Shown here piece after piece: positions 1-7,065 of a stretch of 10,470 nucleotides of DNA. Position 1 is the stretch's first letter. Each line of letters starts with the position of its first letter. Source of the stretch: Flavobacteriales bacterium (GTDB taxonomy: Bacteria > Bacteroidota > Bacteroidia > Flavobacteriales_D > Sanyastnellaceae); contig WTJL01000149.1 of NCBI GenBank assembly GCA_011524845.1, positions 15,643 through 26,112 of the forward strand, given 5' to 3'. A model generated the notes under the pieces. It worked only from the letters and a program-made list of their open reading frames with translations, ran no database searches and had not been told where the DNA came from. The position numbers and the translations under genes were made by a program.

Positions 1-540
1 AACGACGTGGCCAACGCTGTTCTCGACGGCGCAGATGCGGTCATGTTGAGCGGCGAAACCAGCGTGGGCAAGTACCCCATCAACGCGGTGCGCGCCATGC
101 GTCAGGTCATTGAGAACATCGAGTCCAAAGGGGAGGTCCACTACCCCGAGCGTCCACCTTTGTCGCCAGACGACGATCGGTTCATCTCGGACAGCATTTG
201 TTACAACGCGTGTCGATTGGCCCGGAGGACCAACGCCGCCGCCATTGTGACCATGACCTTCTCTGGTTACACGGCCATCCAGGTCAGCAGCCAACGTCCC
301 AAGGCGAAGATTTACATGTTCACGGCGAACCGCCGCGTGCTCAGCCAAATGAGCTTGGTGTGGGGCGTGTACGCCATGCCGTACACGAAAATGGTCAGCA
401 CAGACCACACCATCGCCGACATCAAGTACATCTTGTACAAGGCGGGAAGGGTGCGCGAAGGGGACTTCGTCATCCACTTGGCGTCCATGCCAATCGCCGA
501 CGCGGGCATGACCAACATGCTCAAGCTCAGCCGCGTCTGA
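1..540 (+). CDS. pyk: Pyruvate kinase, C-terminal part (5' end outside window)
   Basis: Pyruvate kinase makes pyruvate and ATP from phosphoenolpyruvate and ADP in the last step of glycolysis, in the cytoplasm. The reading frame is open from base 1, and 179 residues of the C-terminal part are visible before the TGA at 538-540. The first residues, NDVANAVLDGADAVMLSGET followed by SVGKYP, are the hallmark end of the catalytic TIM barrel. The rest is the C-terminal alpha/beta domain, with the SGYTA segment (near residues 82-86) and the ending GMTNMLKL, which I recognise from Bacteroidota pyruvate kinases. The N-terminal two thirds, including the start, metal site and active-site lysine, lie outside the window. 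It is followed by two hairpins and then ileS on the same strand. The ATG at base 7 is only an internal methionine. Identification is firm. Confidence 0.96.
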   Translation, partial: NDVANAVLDGADAVMLSGETSVGKYPINAVRAMRQVIENIESKGEVHYPERPPLSPDDDRFISDSICYNACRLARRTNAAAIVTMTFSGYTAIQVSSQRPKAKIYMFTANRRVLSQMSLVWGVYAMPYTKMVSTDHTIADIKYILYKAGRVREGDFVIHLASMPIADAGMTNMLKLSRV

Positions 541-564
541 TTCGGGCAGGAAGAGGTTGTCTGT

Positions 565-608
565 CAGGGCTCAGGCCCTGCGGGTTATCTTCGCGGGCGC
601 AGCCCGCG
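565..608 (+). terminator. Two tandem perfect hairpins between pyk and ileS
   Basis: The first hairpin is CAGGGC-TCAG-GCCCTG (565-580), a 6-bp perfect stem with a 4-base loop beginning 24 bases after the pyk stop. The second is CGCGGGC-GCA-GCCCGCG (592-608), a 7-bp perfect stem with a 3-base loop. Neither is followed by a T-run, so neither is a textbook intrinsic terminator. GCGGG at 580-584 could alternatively pair with CCCGC at 603-607, which would disrupt both stems. The pair may end or stabilise the pyk transcript, or fold in the ileS leader. Stems are seen directly; the role is inference. Confidence 0.35.
586..593 (+). promoter_or_regulatory. Possible -7 box for ileS (TATCTTCG)
   Basis: TATCTTCG differs from the Bacteroidota -7 consensus TAnnTTTG at one position. 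It lies between the two hairpins, 70 bases before the chosen ileS ATG. The nearest upstream TTG (557-559) is 26 bases away, longer than the usual spacing to the -33 element, so support is weak. A related box occurs upstream of ispG (TATCTTCA) and holB (TACCTTCG), which raises the odds slightly. Confidence 0.25.
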
Positions 609-663
609 CGGTGACGTGTCGGGGTGCCATGCATTTGACCCAAACGACACCCAGCACGCACCC

Positions 664-3600
664 ATGGCGTTGAAATTTCCGGAACGCGGCCCCTTGAACC
701 TTCCCGCCCTCGCAGAGGAGTGGCTCGAGTTGTGGGACCGCGAAGACACCTTCCAGCAGAGCGTGGACCGCCGGCCCGCAGACAAGCCCTATGTGTTTTT
801 TGAAGGCCCCCCTTCGGCCAACGGAAAGCCGGGCATTCACCACGTGATGGCGCGGGCCATCAAGGACATTTTCTGCCGGTTCCAAACGCTGAAAGGACAC
901 CGTGTGGAGCGGAAAGCGGGATGGGACACCCACGGACTCCCTGTGGAGTTGGGTGTGGAAAAGGAGCTCGGCATCACCAAAGAAGACATCGGCACCAAGC
1001 TGACGGTCGAGGAATACAACGACGCATGCCGCAAGACGGTGATGCGCTACACCTCCGAGTGGAACGACCTCACGCGTCAGATGGGTTACTGGGTGGACAT
1101 GGATGCGCCTTACGTGACCTACCACACCAAGTACATGGAGTCGGTGTGGTGGTTGCTGTCTCAACTGCACAAGAAGGGCATGCTGTACAAGGGCTACACC
1201 ATTCAGCCCTACAGCCCCATGGCGGGGACAGGATTGAGCTCGCATGAGCTCAACCAGCCCGGCACCTACCGCGATGTGAAGGACACGACCATCGTGGCCC
1301 AGTTCCATGCCACGGCGGAGTCACGCACGGCGTTGCTTGCCAAGGCAGGAGTGGCCGACGATGGCTTGCCGGTGGACTTTTTGGCTTGGACGACCACCCC
1401 TTGGACCCTTCCCTCGAACACCGCATTGACGGTGGGACCTGACATCGCCTACGCCCTGGTCAAAACCACCAACCGCTACACCGAGGCGGAGGGCTACGTG
1501 GTGCTCGCTGAAGCCCTCGTGGGCAAGCAGTTTGGCGACAAAAAGGCGCCTGCACACGAGGTGGTGGCCACGCTTTCAGGACGGGACCTCGTCGGGATGC
1601 GTTACGAGGCCTTGCTCGATTGGGCCTTGCCGATGGACTCCCCCGAAGAGGCCTTCCAGGTCATTCCTGGTGACTTTGTGACCACCGAGGACGGCACAGG
1701 CATTGTGCACACGGCGCCGACGTTTGGTGCGGACGATGCACGCGTGGCCAAAGACGCGGGCGTGCCCGCCATGCTCGTGGACGACGGCACGGGCCACGGG
1801 GTCCCGCTGGTGGACCTGCAGGGTCGGTTCCGCGTGGGACCTTTGAAAGGGCGCCACGTCAAGGCCGAATTCGACCTCGAGGCTGGGGACGACGTGAAGC
1901 CCGTCGATGTGGAAATCGCGATCCTGCTCAAGGAGAGGGGACAGGCGTTCAAGGTCGAGAAGTACGAGCACAGCTATCCCCATTGCTGGCGGACAGACAA
2001 GCCCATCTTGTACTACCCGCTTGACTCGTGGTTCATCCGCGCGACGGCGGCCAAGGAGCGCATGATTGAGTTGAACAACACGATCACGTGGAAGCCGGAA
2101 AGCACCGGTACAGGGCGCTTTGGCAAGTGGCTGGAGAACGTCAACGACTGGAACCTCAGCCGCTCTCGGTTCTGGGGCATTCCCTTGCCGATTTGGCGGA
2201 CCGAAGACGGCACCGAGGAGCGTTGCATTGGCTCCATTGAAGAACTGAAAGCGGCCTGCGACGATGCGGTGTCGGCGGGCGTCATGGCTTCGAATCCCTT
2301 CGCGGAGTTCGCACCAGGAGACATGTCCGATGCGAACTACGACGCAGTGGACCTCCACAAGCACGTGGTGGACGAGGTGGTCTTGGTGGCCAGCGACGGC
2401 CGTCCGATGCGCCGCGAATCGGATTTGATCGACGTGTGGTTCGACAGCGGAAGCATGCCTTACGCCCAGTGGCACTATCCCTTCGAGAACAAGGACAAGG
2501 TGGATGCCGGCAACGCGTACCCCGCGGACTTCATCGCGGAGGGCGTCGACCAAACCCGCGGCTGGTTCTACACCTTGCATGCCATCGCGACCATGGTGTT
2601 CGACCAAGTGGCGTACAAGCGCGTGGTGTCCAACGGTTTGGTCTTGGACAAGAACGGCCAAAAAATGTCCAAGCGCCTCGGCAACGCGGTCAACCCGTTT
2701 GAGACGCTTTCCACCTACGGGCCGGATGCCACACGCTGGTACATGATCACCAACGCCCAACCATGGGACAACCTCAAGTTTGACGTGGCGGGCATTGGCG
2801 AGGTGCAACGCAAGTTCTTCGGCACCCTCCACAACACGTACAACTTCCTCGCGCTGTACGCCGGAGCGGACGGCTATCAGGGGGGCGAGCAGGACGTGCC
2901 GTACGCGGAGCGCCCGGAGATCGATCGCTGGATCCTGAGCCGCCTTCAAGGCCTCGTCGAGGAAGTGGACAGCGCGTTTGAGGCGCTCGAGCCCACCCGC
3001 GCGGGCCGCGCCATTCAGGACTTCGTGGTCGACGAACTCAGCAACTGGCACGTGCGCTTGAGCCGTCGCCGGTTCTGGAAGGGCGACATGAACGCCGACA
3101 AGCAGAGCGCGTACCAAACGCTCACCACCTGTCTGCGCACGGTGGCGATTCTCGGATCGCCCATCGCCCCGTTCTACATGGACCGCTTGTACAGAGACGT
3201 CACCGGCGAAAGCGACTCGGTGCACTTGGCCTTTTTCCCGGACGCCGATGCGTCGCAACGGGACGAAGCGCTGGAGGCGAGGATGTCGCTCGCCCGTCAG
3301 CTGTCGTCTCAAGTACTGAGCTTGAGAAAGCGCGAAAAGATCCGCGTGCGTCAGCCGCTCCGTCGCATCATGGTGCCCGCATTGGACGACGCCACGGCAT
3401 GCCACCTCGACGCCATCTCGGCGCTGGTGCGCAGCGAAGTCAACGTCAAGGACGTGGAGATTTTGCGCGACGACAGTGCCTTTGTCAAGAAGGCCAAGGC
3501 GGACTTCAAGGCGCTTGGACGTGCCATGGGGCCGCGCATGAAGTCGGTGGCCGCCGCGATCGGCTCGATGACCTCAGCAGACGTGTCGCAACTCGAGCGG

Positions 3601-4011
3601 GAAGGGGTGCTGTCACTGGATCCCGGGGACGGACAGGGCGCCATTGAATTGACCACCGACCACGTGACCATCCAAACCGAGGACATCCCCGGCTGGCTTG
3701 TCTCCAGCGAGGGAGGTGTGACGGTGGCGCTGGACGTGACCCTCGACGACGCACTTCGCGCGGAGGGCTTGGCGCGTGAGTTGGTGAACCGCGTCCAAAA
3801 CCTCCGAAAAGACGCGGGATTGGACATCACAGACCGCATTCGGTTGACCGTTTGCGCCGAAGACGGAATTCGCGGTGCACTCGAGGAAAATTTGGACTAT
3901 ATTCGGACGGAAACGCTGGCGGAGGATGTCGTTTGGACGGAGGCAGAGACCGGCGAAAACTTGCAGCTCGAAGACGGTGCTTCGGTTTGGGCGCAAGTGG
4001 ACAAATGCTGA
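664..4011 (+). CDS. ileS: Isoleucine--tRNA ligase, IleS2 (eukaryote-like) type with GIHH signature
   Basis: This cytoplasmic class I aminoacyl-tRNA synthetase charges tRNA-Ile and edits mischarged valine. It has 1115 residues, normal for Bacteroidota. The ATP-site signature is at residues 57-60 (after GPPSANGKP) and reads GIHH instead of HxGH. The editing (CP1) domain shows WTTTPWTLPSN (242-252) and GTGIVHTAPTFGADD (344-358). WFDSGSMP (592-599) belongs to the returning catalytic core, and the second signature, KMSKR, is at 667-671. The anticodon-binding helical domain and the C-terminal extension typical of the eukaryote-like type follow. I chose ATG 664 because MALKFPERGPLNLP matches where the family begins. 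An in-frame GTG at 616 would add 16 residues of no recognisable character and sits next to a hairpin. There is no Shine-Dalgarno sequence. The gene is probably cotranscribed with the next two. Identification is firm; the start is likely. Confidence 0.97.
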   Translation: MALKFPERGPLNLPALAEEWLELWDREDTFQQSVDRRPADKPYVFFEGPPSANGKPGIHHVMARAIKDIFCRFQTLKGHRVERKAGWDTHGLPVELGVEKELGITKEDIGTKLTVEEYNDACRKTVMRYTSEWNDLTRQMGYWVDMDAPYVTYHTKYMESVWWLLSQLHKKGMLYKGYTIQPYSPMAGTGLSSHELNQPGTYRDVKDTTIVAQFHATAESRTALLAKAGVADDGLPVDFLAWTTTPWTLPSNTALTVGPDIAYALVKTTNRYTEAEGYVVLAEALVGKQFGDKKAPAHEVVATLSGRDLVGMRYEALLDWALPMDSPEEAFQVIPGDFVTTEDGTGIVHTAPTFGADDARVAKDAGVPAMLVDDGTGHGVPLVDLQGRFRVGPLKGRHVKAEFDLEAGDDVKPVDVEIAILLKERGQAFKVEKYEHSYPHCWRTDKPILYYPLDSWFIRATAAKERMIELNNTITWKPESTGTGRFGKWLENVNDWNLSRSRFWGIPLPIWRTEDGTEERCIGSIEELKAACDDAVSAGVMASNPFAEFAPGDMSDANYDAVDLHKHVVDEVVLVASDGRPMRRESDLIDVWFDSGSMPYAQWHYPFENKDKVDAGNAYPADFIAEGVDQTRGWFYTLHAIATMVFDQVAYKRVVSNGLVLDKNGQKMSKRLGNAVNPFETLSTYGPDATRWYMITNAQPWDNLKFDVAGIGEVQRKFFGTLHNTYNFLALYAGADGYQGGEQDVPYAERPEIDRWILSRLQGLVEEVDSAFEALEPTRAGRAIQDFVVDELSNWHVRLSRRRFWKGDMNADKQSAYQTLTTCLRTVAILGSPIAPFYMDRLYRDVTGESDSVHLAFFPDADASQRDEALEARMSLARQLSSQVLSLRKREKIRVRQPLRRIMVPALDDATACHLDAISALVRSEVNVKDVEILRDDSAFVKKAKADFKALGRAMGPRMKSVAAAIGSMTSADVSQLEREGVLSLDPGDGQGAIELTTDHVTIQTEDIPGWLVSSEGGVTVALDVTLDDALRAEGLARELVNRVQNLRKDAGLDITDRIRLTVCAEDGIRGALEENLDYIRTETLAEDVVWTEAETGENLQLEDGASVWAQVDKC

Positions 4012-4036
4012 TTTGAAGCACACCTGACGATACGAC

Positions 4037-4408
4037 ATGGCTGAATTGCGATATTCCGACAAAGACCTCAAGGAATTTGAGGATCTCATTCATGAGAAGC
4101 TCGCCAGCGCGCGTGAAGATTTGGACCAGCTGCAGCGTTCCCTGTCTCACCGTGACGACAACAGCACCGAAGACACCGCCCCCACCTTCAAGATGATGGA
4201 GGACGGCTCAGAAACGATGAGTCGGGAAGAGACGGCTCAGTTGGCTGCCCGCCAGCAGAAGTTCATCCAGAGCTTGGAAAATGCCCTTCTGCGCATCAAG
4301 AACAAGACCTACGGCGTGTGTCGCGTGACCAACAAACTGATTCCCAAGGAGCGCCTTCGTTTGGTGCCCCACGCCACGCTTTCCATCGAAGCGAAGCAGC
4401 GTCAGTGA
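4037..4408 (+). CDS. DksA/TraR-family transcriptional regulator with degenerate zinc finger
   Basis: DksA-type proteins enter the RNA polymerase secondary channel and, with ppGpp in studied species, adjust rRNA and amino-acid promoter activity. This 123-residue protein has a long charged helical hairpin (about residues 7-90) and a short C-terminal finger region ending PHATLSIEAK. The four zinc cysteines of classical DksA align here with C95, T98, S116 and A119, so only one remains and zinc binding is unlikely. At the helical-hairpin tip, the DxxDxA motif of E. coli DksA corresponds to STEDTA (43-48), keeping the second Asp and the Ala. The same short, zinc-less form sits between ileS and lspA in many Bacteroidota. 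It begins 25 bases after the ileS stop, and its TGA overlaps the lspA GTG, which suggests an operon with translational coupling. Family is firm; the exact physiological role is inferred. Confidence 0.9.
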   Translation: MAELRYSDKDLKEFEDLIHEKLASAREDLDQLQRSLSHRDDNSTEDTAPTFKMMEDGSETMSREETAQLAARQQKFIQSLENALLRIKNKTYGVCRVTNKLIPKERLRLVPHATLSIEAKQRQ

Positions 4409-5013
4409 CCCCTTCTCTTTCTCAACTTGTTTGGCGGGTGTTGGTGCCCGTGCTGGCGATTGACCAGCTCATCAAGGTGTGGATCAAAACGTCGTTCACC
4501 GTGGGTGAGCGCATGGATTTTGTGCCCGGCATCTTGGAGTTGCAGTTCATCGAAAACGAGGGCATGGCCTTCGGTTGGGCCTTGCCTGGGGTGGCAGGGA
4601 AACTGCTCTTGACGGGATTCCGGTTGGTGGCGGCAGTGGGCATTGGAGTGTACATCGCCCGACGCGTGCAAGAAGAAGCGCCCAAAGGCCTGCTGTACAG
4701 CCTGACCTTTGTGTGGGCGGGAGCCCTTGGCAACATCATTGACAGTGCGGTGTACGGCCGGGTGTTCAGCCGATCGGGCTGGGGGACCTTGGCCGAGTGG
4801 TTTCCGGCGGACGGAGGCTATGCGCCGTGGTTCCAGGGACATGTGGTGGACATGTTCCACTTTGTGGTGACGTGGCCAACTTGGTTGCCCATCGACGCGT
4901 GGGCGGGTCGGGAAGTCTTTCCGCCCATCTGGAACTTGGCGGATGCCGCGATCTCGGTGAGCGTCATCTGGATGCTGCTCAACCAGCGCAGCTATTTCCC
5001 CGCCGTCCAATAA
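4405..5013 (+). CDS. lspA: Lipoprotein signal peptidase (signal peptidase II)
   Basis: LspA is an inner-membrane aspartyl protease that cuts the signal peptide from diacylglyceryl-modified prolipoproteins. The 202-residue protein has hydrophobic segments near 8-24, 63-83, 95-112 and 177-195. The catalytic aspartates are D113 in GNIID and D180 in NLADAA. They are 67 residues apart, while typical proteobacterial enzymes have about 19. The extra sequence (including GGYAPWFQGHVVDMFHF) is the larger periplasmic insert I know from Bacteroidota LspA, which explains the length above the usual 160-170. The start is GTG 4405, which shares GTGA with the stop of the DksA-like gene. The open frame extends upstream to 4318, but that stretch overlaps the previous gene and has no LspA character. 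The gene ends 15 bases before the convergent ispG. Confidence 0.95.
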   Translation: MTPSLSQLVWRVLVPVLAIDQLIKVWIKTSFTVGERMDFVPGILELQFIENEGMAFGWALPGVAGKLLLTGFRLVAAVGIGVYIARRVQEEAPKGLLYSLTFVWAGALGNIIDSAVYGRVFSRSGWGTLAEWFPADGGYAPWFQGHVVDMFHFVVTWPTWLPIDAWAGREVFPPIWNLADAAISVSVIWMLLNQRSYFPAVQ

Positions 5014-5028
5014 AGCCGGGTCGGAAGG

Positions 5029-6990
5029 TCAGGCGAGTTCCGCCTCTGGGGCATCGACCCAATCTCCGTGTTCGCGGATGAGGTCAATCAAGGCTTCGAC
5101 GGCTTCCTGCTCAGGCACGTTGCGTTTGACCACCTCTTTCTCCTTGTACAAGGTGATTTTGCCCGGGCCGGTGCCAACGTATCCGTAGTCGGCGTCGGCC
5201 ATTTCTCCAGGGCCATTCACAATGCACCCCATGATGCCAATTTTCACCCCCTTGAGGTGGTGGGTGACCGCCCGAATCTTCGCCGTGGTTTCTTGAAGGT
5301 CAAACAGCGTCCGGCCGCAGCTTGGGCAGCTGATGTACTCCGTCTTGCTGATGCGCGTTCGCGCGGCTTGGAGGATGCCAAACGACATGGTGTTCCGCTT
5401 GGCGAGGGCGGTGTCCGGAGCGTCCAACCACAGGCCGTCTCCCAGACCGTCAATCATGGGCCCTCCGAGGTCGGTCGCCGCTTGAAGGGCAAGTCGTTCG
5501 TCGTCCAAGCCGGCCCACGTGCGACGAAGCACGACAGGGGCGCCGCAGCCGATGGCGTCCAAGGCCAACACGGTGGTTCGAAGGTCCACCATGGCGTGGG
5601 GGTTGTTCGTTTCCACCACCCAAACCACGTCCCGTCGCATGCGGCCTTCTTCGTCGGCCACGCGTTGCGAGAGGGCGTCGCCCACGTCGTTGCGTGTCAC
5701 GCGGACCCAGTGGGTCACGTCCGGGGAAGGTGCGGGCAAGCGGTCCCAAGCATCCGAGGCGGCCCAAAGGGGTTGGTGCCGCACCGGCACGTTGTCCAAC
5801 GCGGTCCAGGCGCTGGCGTCCACCAGCACCGTCAGGGTGCCGGGCACGTCGTAGTTCAAGGTGCGCGCCCCGGCGTACACCACGTCGCACGCTGCGTCCG
5901 TGAGGTTCCATTTGTCGAGGGGCACGCTGTAGCGGTACCCCGCGCCGTACAAGCTTGCCGGATCCACGTCCGCGTCACGCAACGTGTGAACCACCACGGG
6001 GACGTGTTTGCCCCCCACATTGCCCACCTCCCAGCACTCCCGTCGAGTGTACGAGAAGGGGTCGAGCGTGTGGTTCACTGGCTCCACGGCGGGATGGTTC
6101 TGTCGATCGGCGTAGCGCTCCACCAGCATGCGGCCCACCGGCATCTCGGCTTCAGGCTCTTCTGTCAGGCTGACACGCACGGTGTCTCCGAGGCCATCTT
6201 CGAGCAGGGTGCCGATGCCCAAGGCGGATTTGATGCGTCCGTCTTCGCCGTCGCCGGCTTCCGTGACGCCCAAATGGAGCGGAAAAGACATGCCTTCGTC
6301 GTTCATCCTCGCCACGAGCAAGCGGTACGCTTGAACCATGACTTGCGGGTTGGACGACTTCATGGACACGACCACGTCGAGGTAGTCCTCCGCAACACAG
6401 ATGCGCAAAAACTCCAAGGCGCTCTCGACCATGCCCAAAGGGGTGTCGCCGTAGCGGCTCATGATCCGGTCGGACAAGGAGCCGTGGTTGGTGCCAATGC
6501 GCATGGCGCGGCCCAGACGCTTGCACTTTTGGACGAGGGGGGTGAATTTTTCCCGAATGCGGATCAATTCCTCGGCGTAGGTCTCGTCGGTGTACTCCAG
6601 GTTTTCAAACCGCTTTTTGTCGGCGTAATTGCCTGGGTTCACCCTCACCTTTTCCACGTGGTCGGCCGCGATTTCCGCAGCGTTGGGGGTGAAGTGAATG
6701 TCCGCCACCAGCGGGGTGGTGTGCCCAGCTGACCTCAACGCGTCGGCGATGTCGCCCAAACGTTCGGCCTCCTTCTTGCTGGGTGCTGTGATGCGCACCA
6801 ATTCGCAACCGGCTTCAATCATCCGGATGCTTTGGGCCACCGTTCCGGGCACGTCCATGGTGTCCGTGGTGGTCATGGATTGCACGCGGATGGGGTTGTC
6901 TCCTCCCAACGCCACGGCGCCAATGCGCACTTCTCGCGTCGAACGACGGCGGTAGTTGAAAGAATCTGGGCAGTAGGCGTCGTGTGTCAT
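5029..6990 (-). CDS. ispG: 4-hydroxy-3-methylbut-2-enyl diphosphate synthase, long three-domain form
   Basis: IspG (GcpE) is an iron-sulfur enzyme of the MEP isoprenoid pathway that reductively converts MEcPP to HMBPP. The 653-residue protein is the long form found in Bacteroidota, Chlamydiae and plants. The N-terminal TIM barrel (about 1-300) contains GGDNPIRVQSMTTTDT, HFTPNAA and RVNPGNYADK. An inserted domain covers about 300-535. The C-terminal domain holds the [4Fe-4S] ligands C555 and C558 (ISCPSCGR) and C589 (GIMGCIVNGPGE), with the catalytic glutamate E596. I chose the ATG at 6990-6988 (MTHDAYCPDSFNYRRR), which matches the family start. The frame stays open upstream to 7830, but that part is antisense to recO and unlike any IspG. 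Upstream it shares a 75-bp divergent region with recO; downstream it converges on lspA. Identification is firm. Confidence 0.97.
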   Translation of the reverse strand: MTHDAYCPDSFNYRRRSTREVRIGAVALGGDNPIRVQSMTTTDTMDVPGTVAQSIRMIEAGCELVRITAPSKKEAERLGDIADALRSAGHTTPLVADIHFTPNAAEIAADHVEKVRVNPGNYADKKRFENLEYTDETYAEELIRIREKFTPLVQKCKRLGRAMRIGTNHGSLSDRIMSRYGDTPLGMVESALEFLRICVAEDYLDVVVSMKSSNPQVMVQAYRLLVARMNDEGMSFPLHLGVTEAGDGEDGRIKSALGIGTLLEDGLGDTVRVSLTEEPEAEMPVGRMLVERYADRQNHPAVEPVNHTLDPFSYTRRECWEVGNVGGKHVPVVVHTLRDADVDPASLYGAGYRYSVPLDKWNLTDAACDVVYAGARTLNYDVPGTLTVLVDASAWTALDNVPVRHQPLWAASDAWDRLPAPSPDVTHWVRVTRNDVGDALSQRVADEEGRMRRDVVWVVETNNPHAMVDLRTTVLALDAIGCGAPVVLRRTWAGLDDERLALQAATDLGGPMIDGLGDGLWLDAPDTALAKRNTMSFGILQAARTRISKTEYISCPSCGRTLFDLQETTAKIRAVTHHLKGVKIGIMGCIVNGPGEMADADYGYVGTGPGKITLYKEKEVVKRNVPEQEAVEALIDLIREHGDWVDAPEAELA

Positions 6991-7007
6991 CGTCAAGGTT
7001 CCGATGT

Positions 7008-7015
7008 GAAGATAA
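7008..7015 (-). promoter_or_regulatory. Possible -7 box for ispG (TATCTTCA)
   Basis: Read on the minus strand, TATCTTCA lies 17 bases before the ispG ATG. It is two mismatches from TAnnTTTG, and the ten-base context GGTTATCTTC also occurs upstream of ileS (583-592). No TTG lies at the expected -33 distance, so this is a weak candidate. Confidence 0.22.
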
Positions 7016-7052
7016 CCGCTGCAAAGGGTGGATGTTGCCCATGCAGTGCCAG

Positions 7053-7060
7053 TACTTTTG
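7053..7060 (+). promoter_or_regulatory. Bacteroidota-type -7 box for recO (TACTTTTG)
   Basis: TACTTTTG matches the phylum -7 consensus TAnnTTTG at every fixed position. It lies in the 75-bp region between the divergent ispG and recO genes and ends 5 bases before the recO ATG, so transcription would start at or next to the start codon (leaderless mRNA). A TTG at 7035-7037 could be the -33 element, but its 15-base spacing is shorter than the usual 17-23. Confidence 0.55.
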
Positions 7061-7065
7061 AAAAC

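Noticed and set aside
616..663. GTG start for ileS at 616
   Set aside because: It would add 16 residues (MSGCHAFDPNDTQHAP) not typical of the family; the ATG at 664 starts right at the conserved opening.
1576..3405. 609-codon open frame on the minus strand inside ileS
   Set aside because: It lies fully antisense to a well-conserved gene, its translation is rich in His/Arg/Val with no recognisable domain, and such long antisense frames are common in GC-rich genes.
4318..4404. Upstream start for lspA inside the DksA-like gene
   Set aside because: The extra residues are an out-of-frame reading of the conserved DksA-like C-terminus; GTG 4405 gives a normal LspA N-terminus and a GTGA overlap.
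5031..5045. Inverted repeat AGGCG-AGTTC-CGCCT as a bidirectional terminator
   Set aside because: The stem has only five base pairs, lies in coding sequence and has no T-run on either side.
5068..6732. 554-codon open frame on the plus strand inside ispG
   Set aside because: Antisense shadow of ispG; the composition is His/Arg/Gly-rich and no motif is recognisable.
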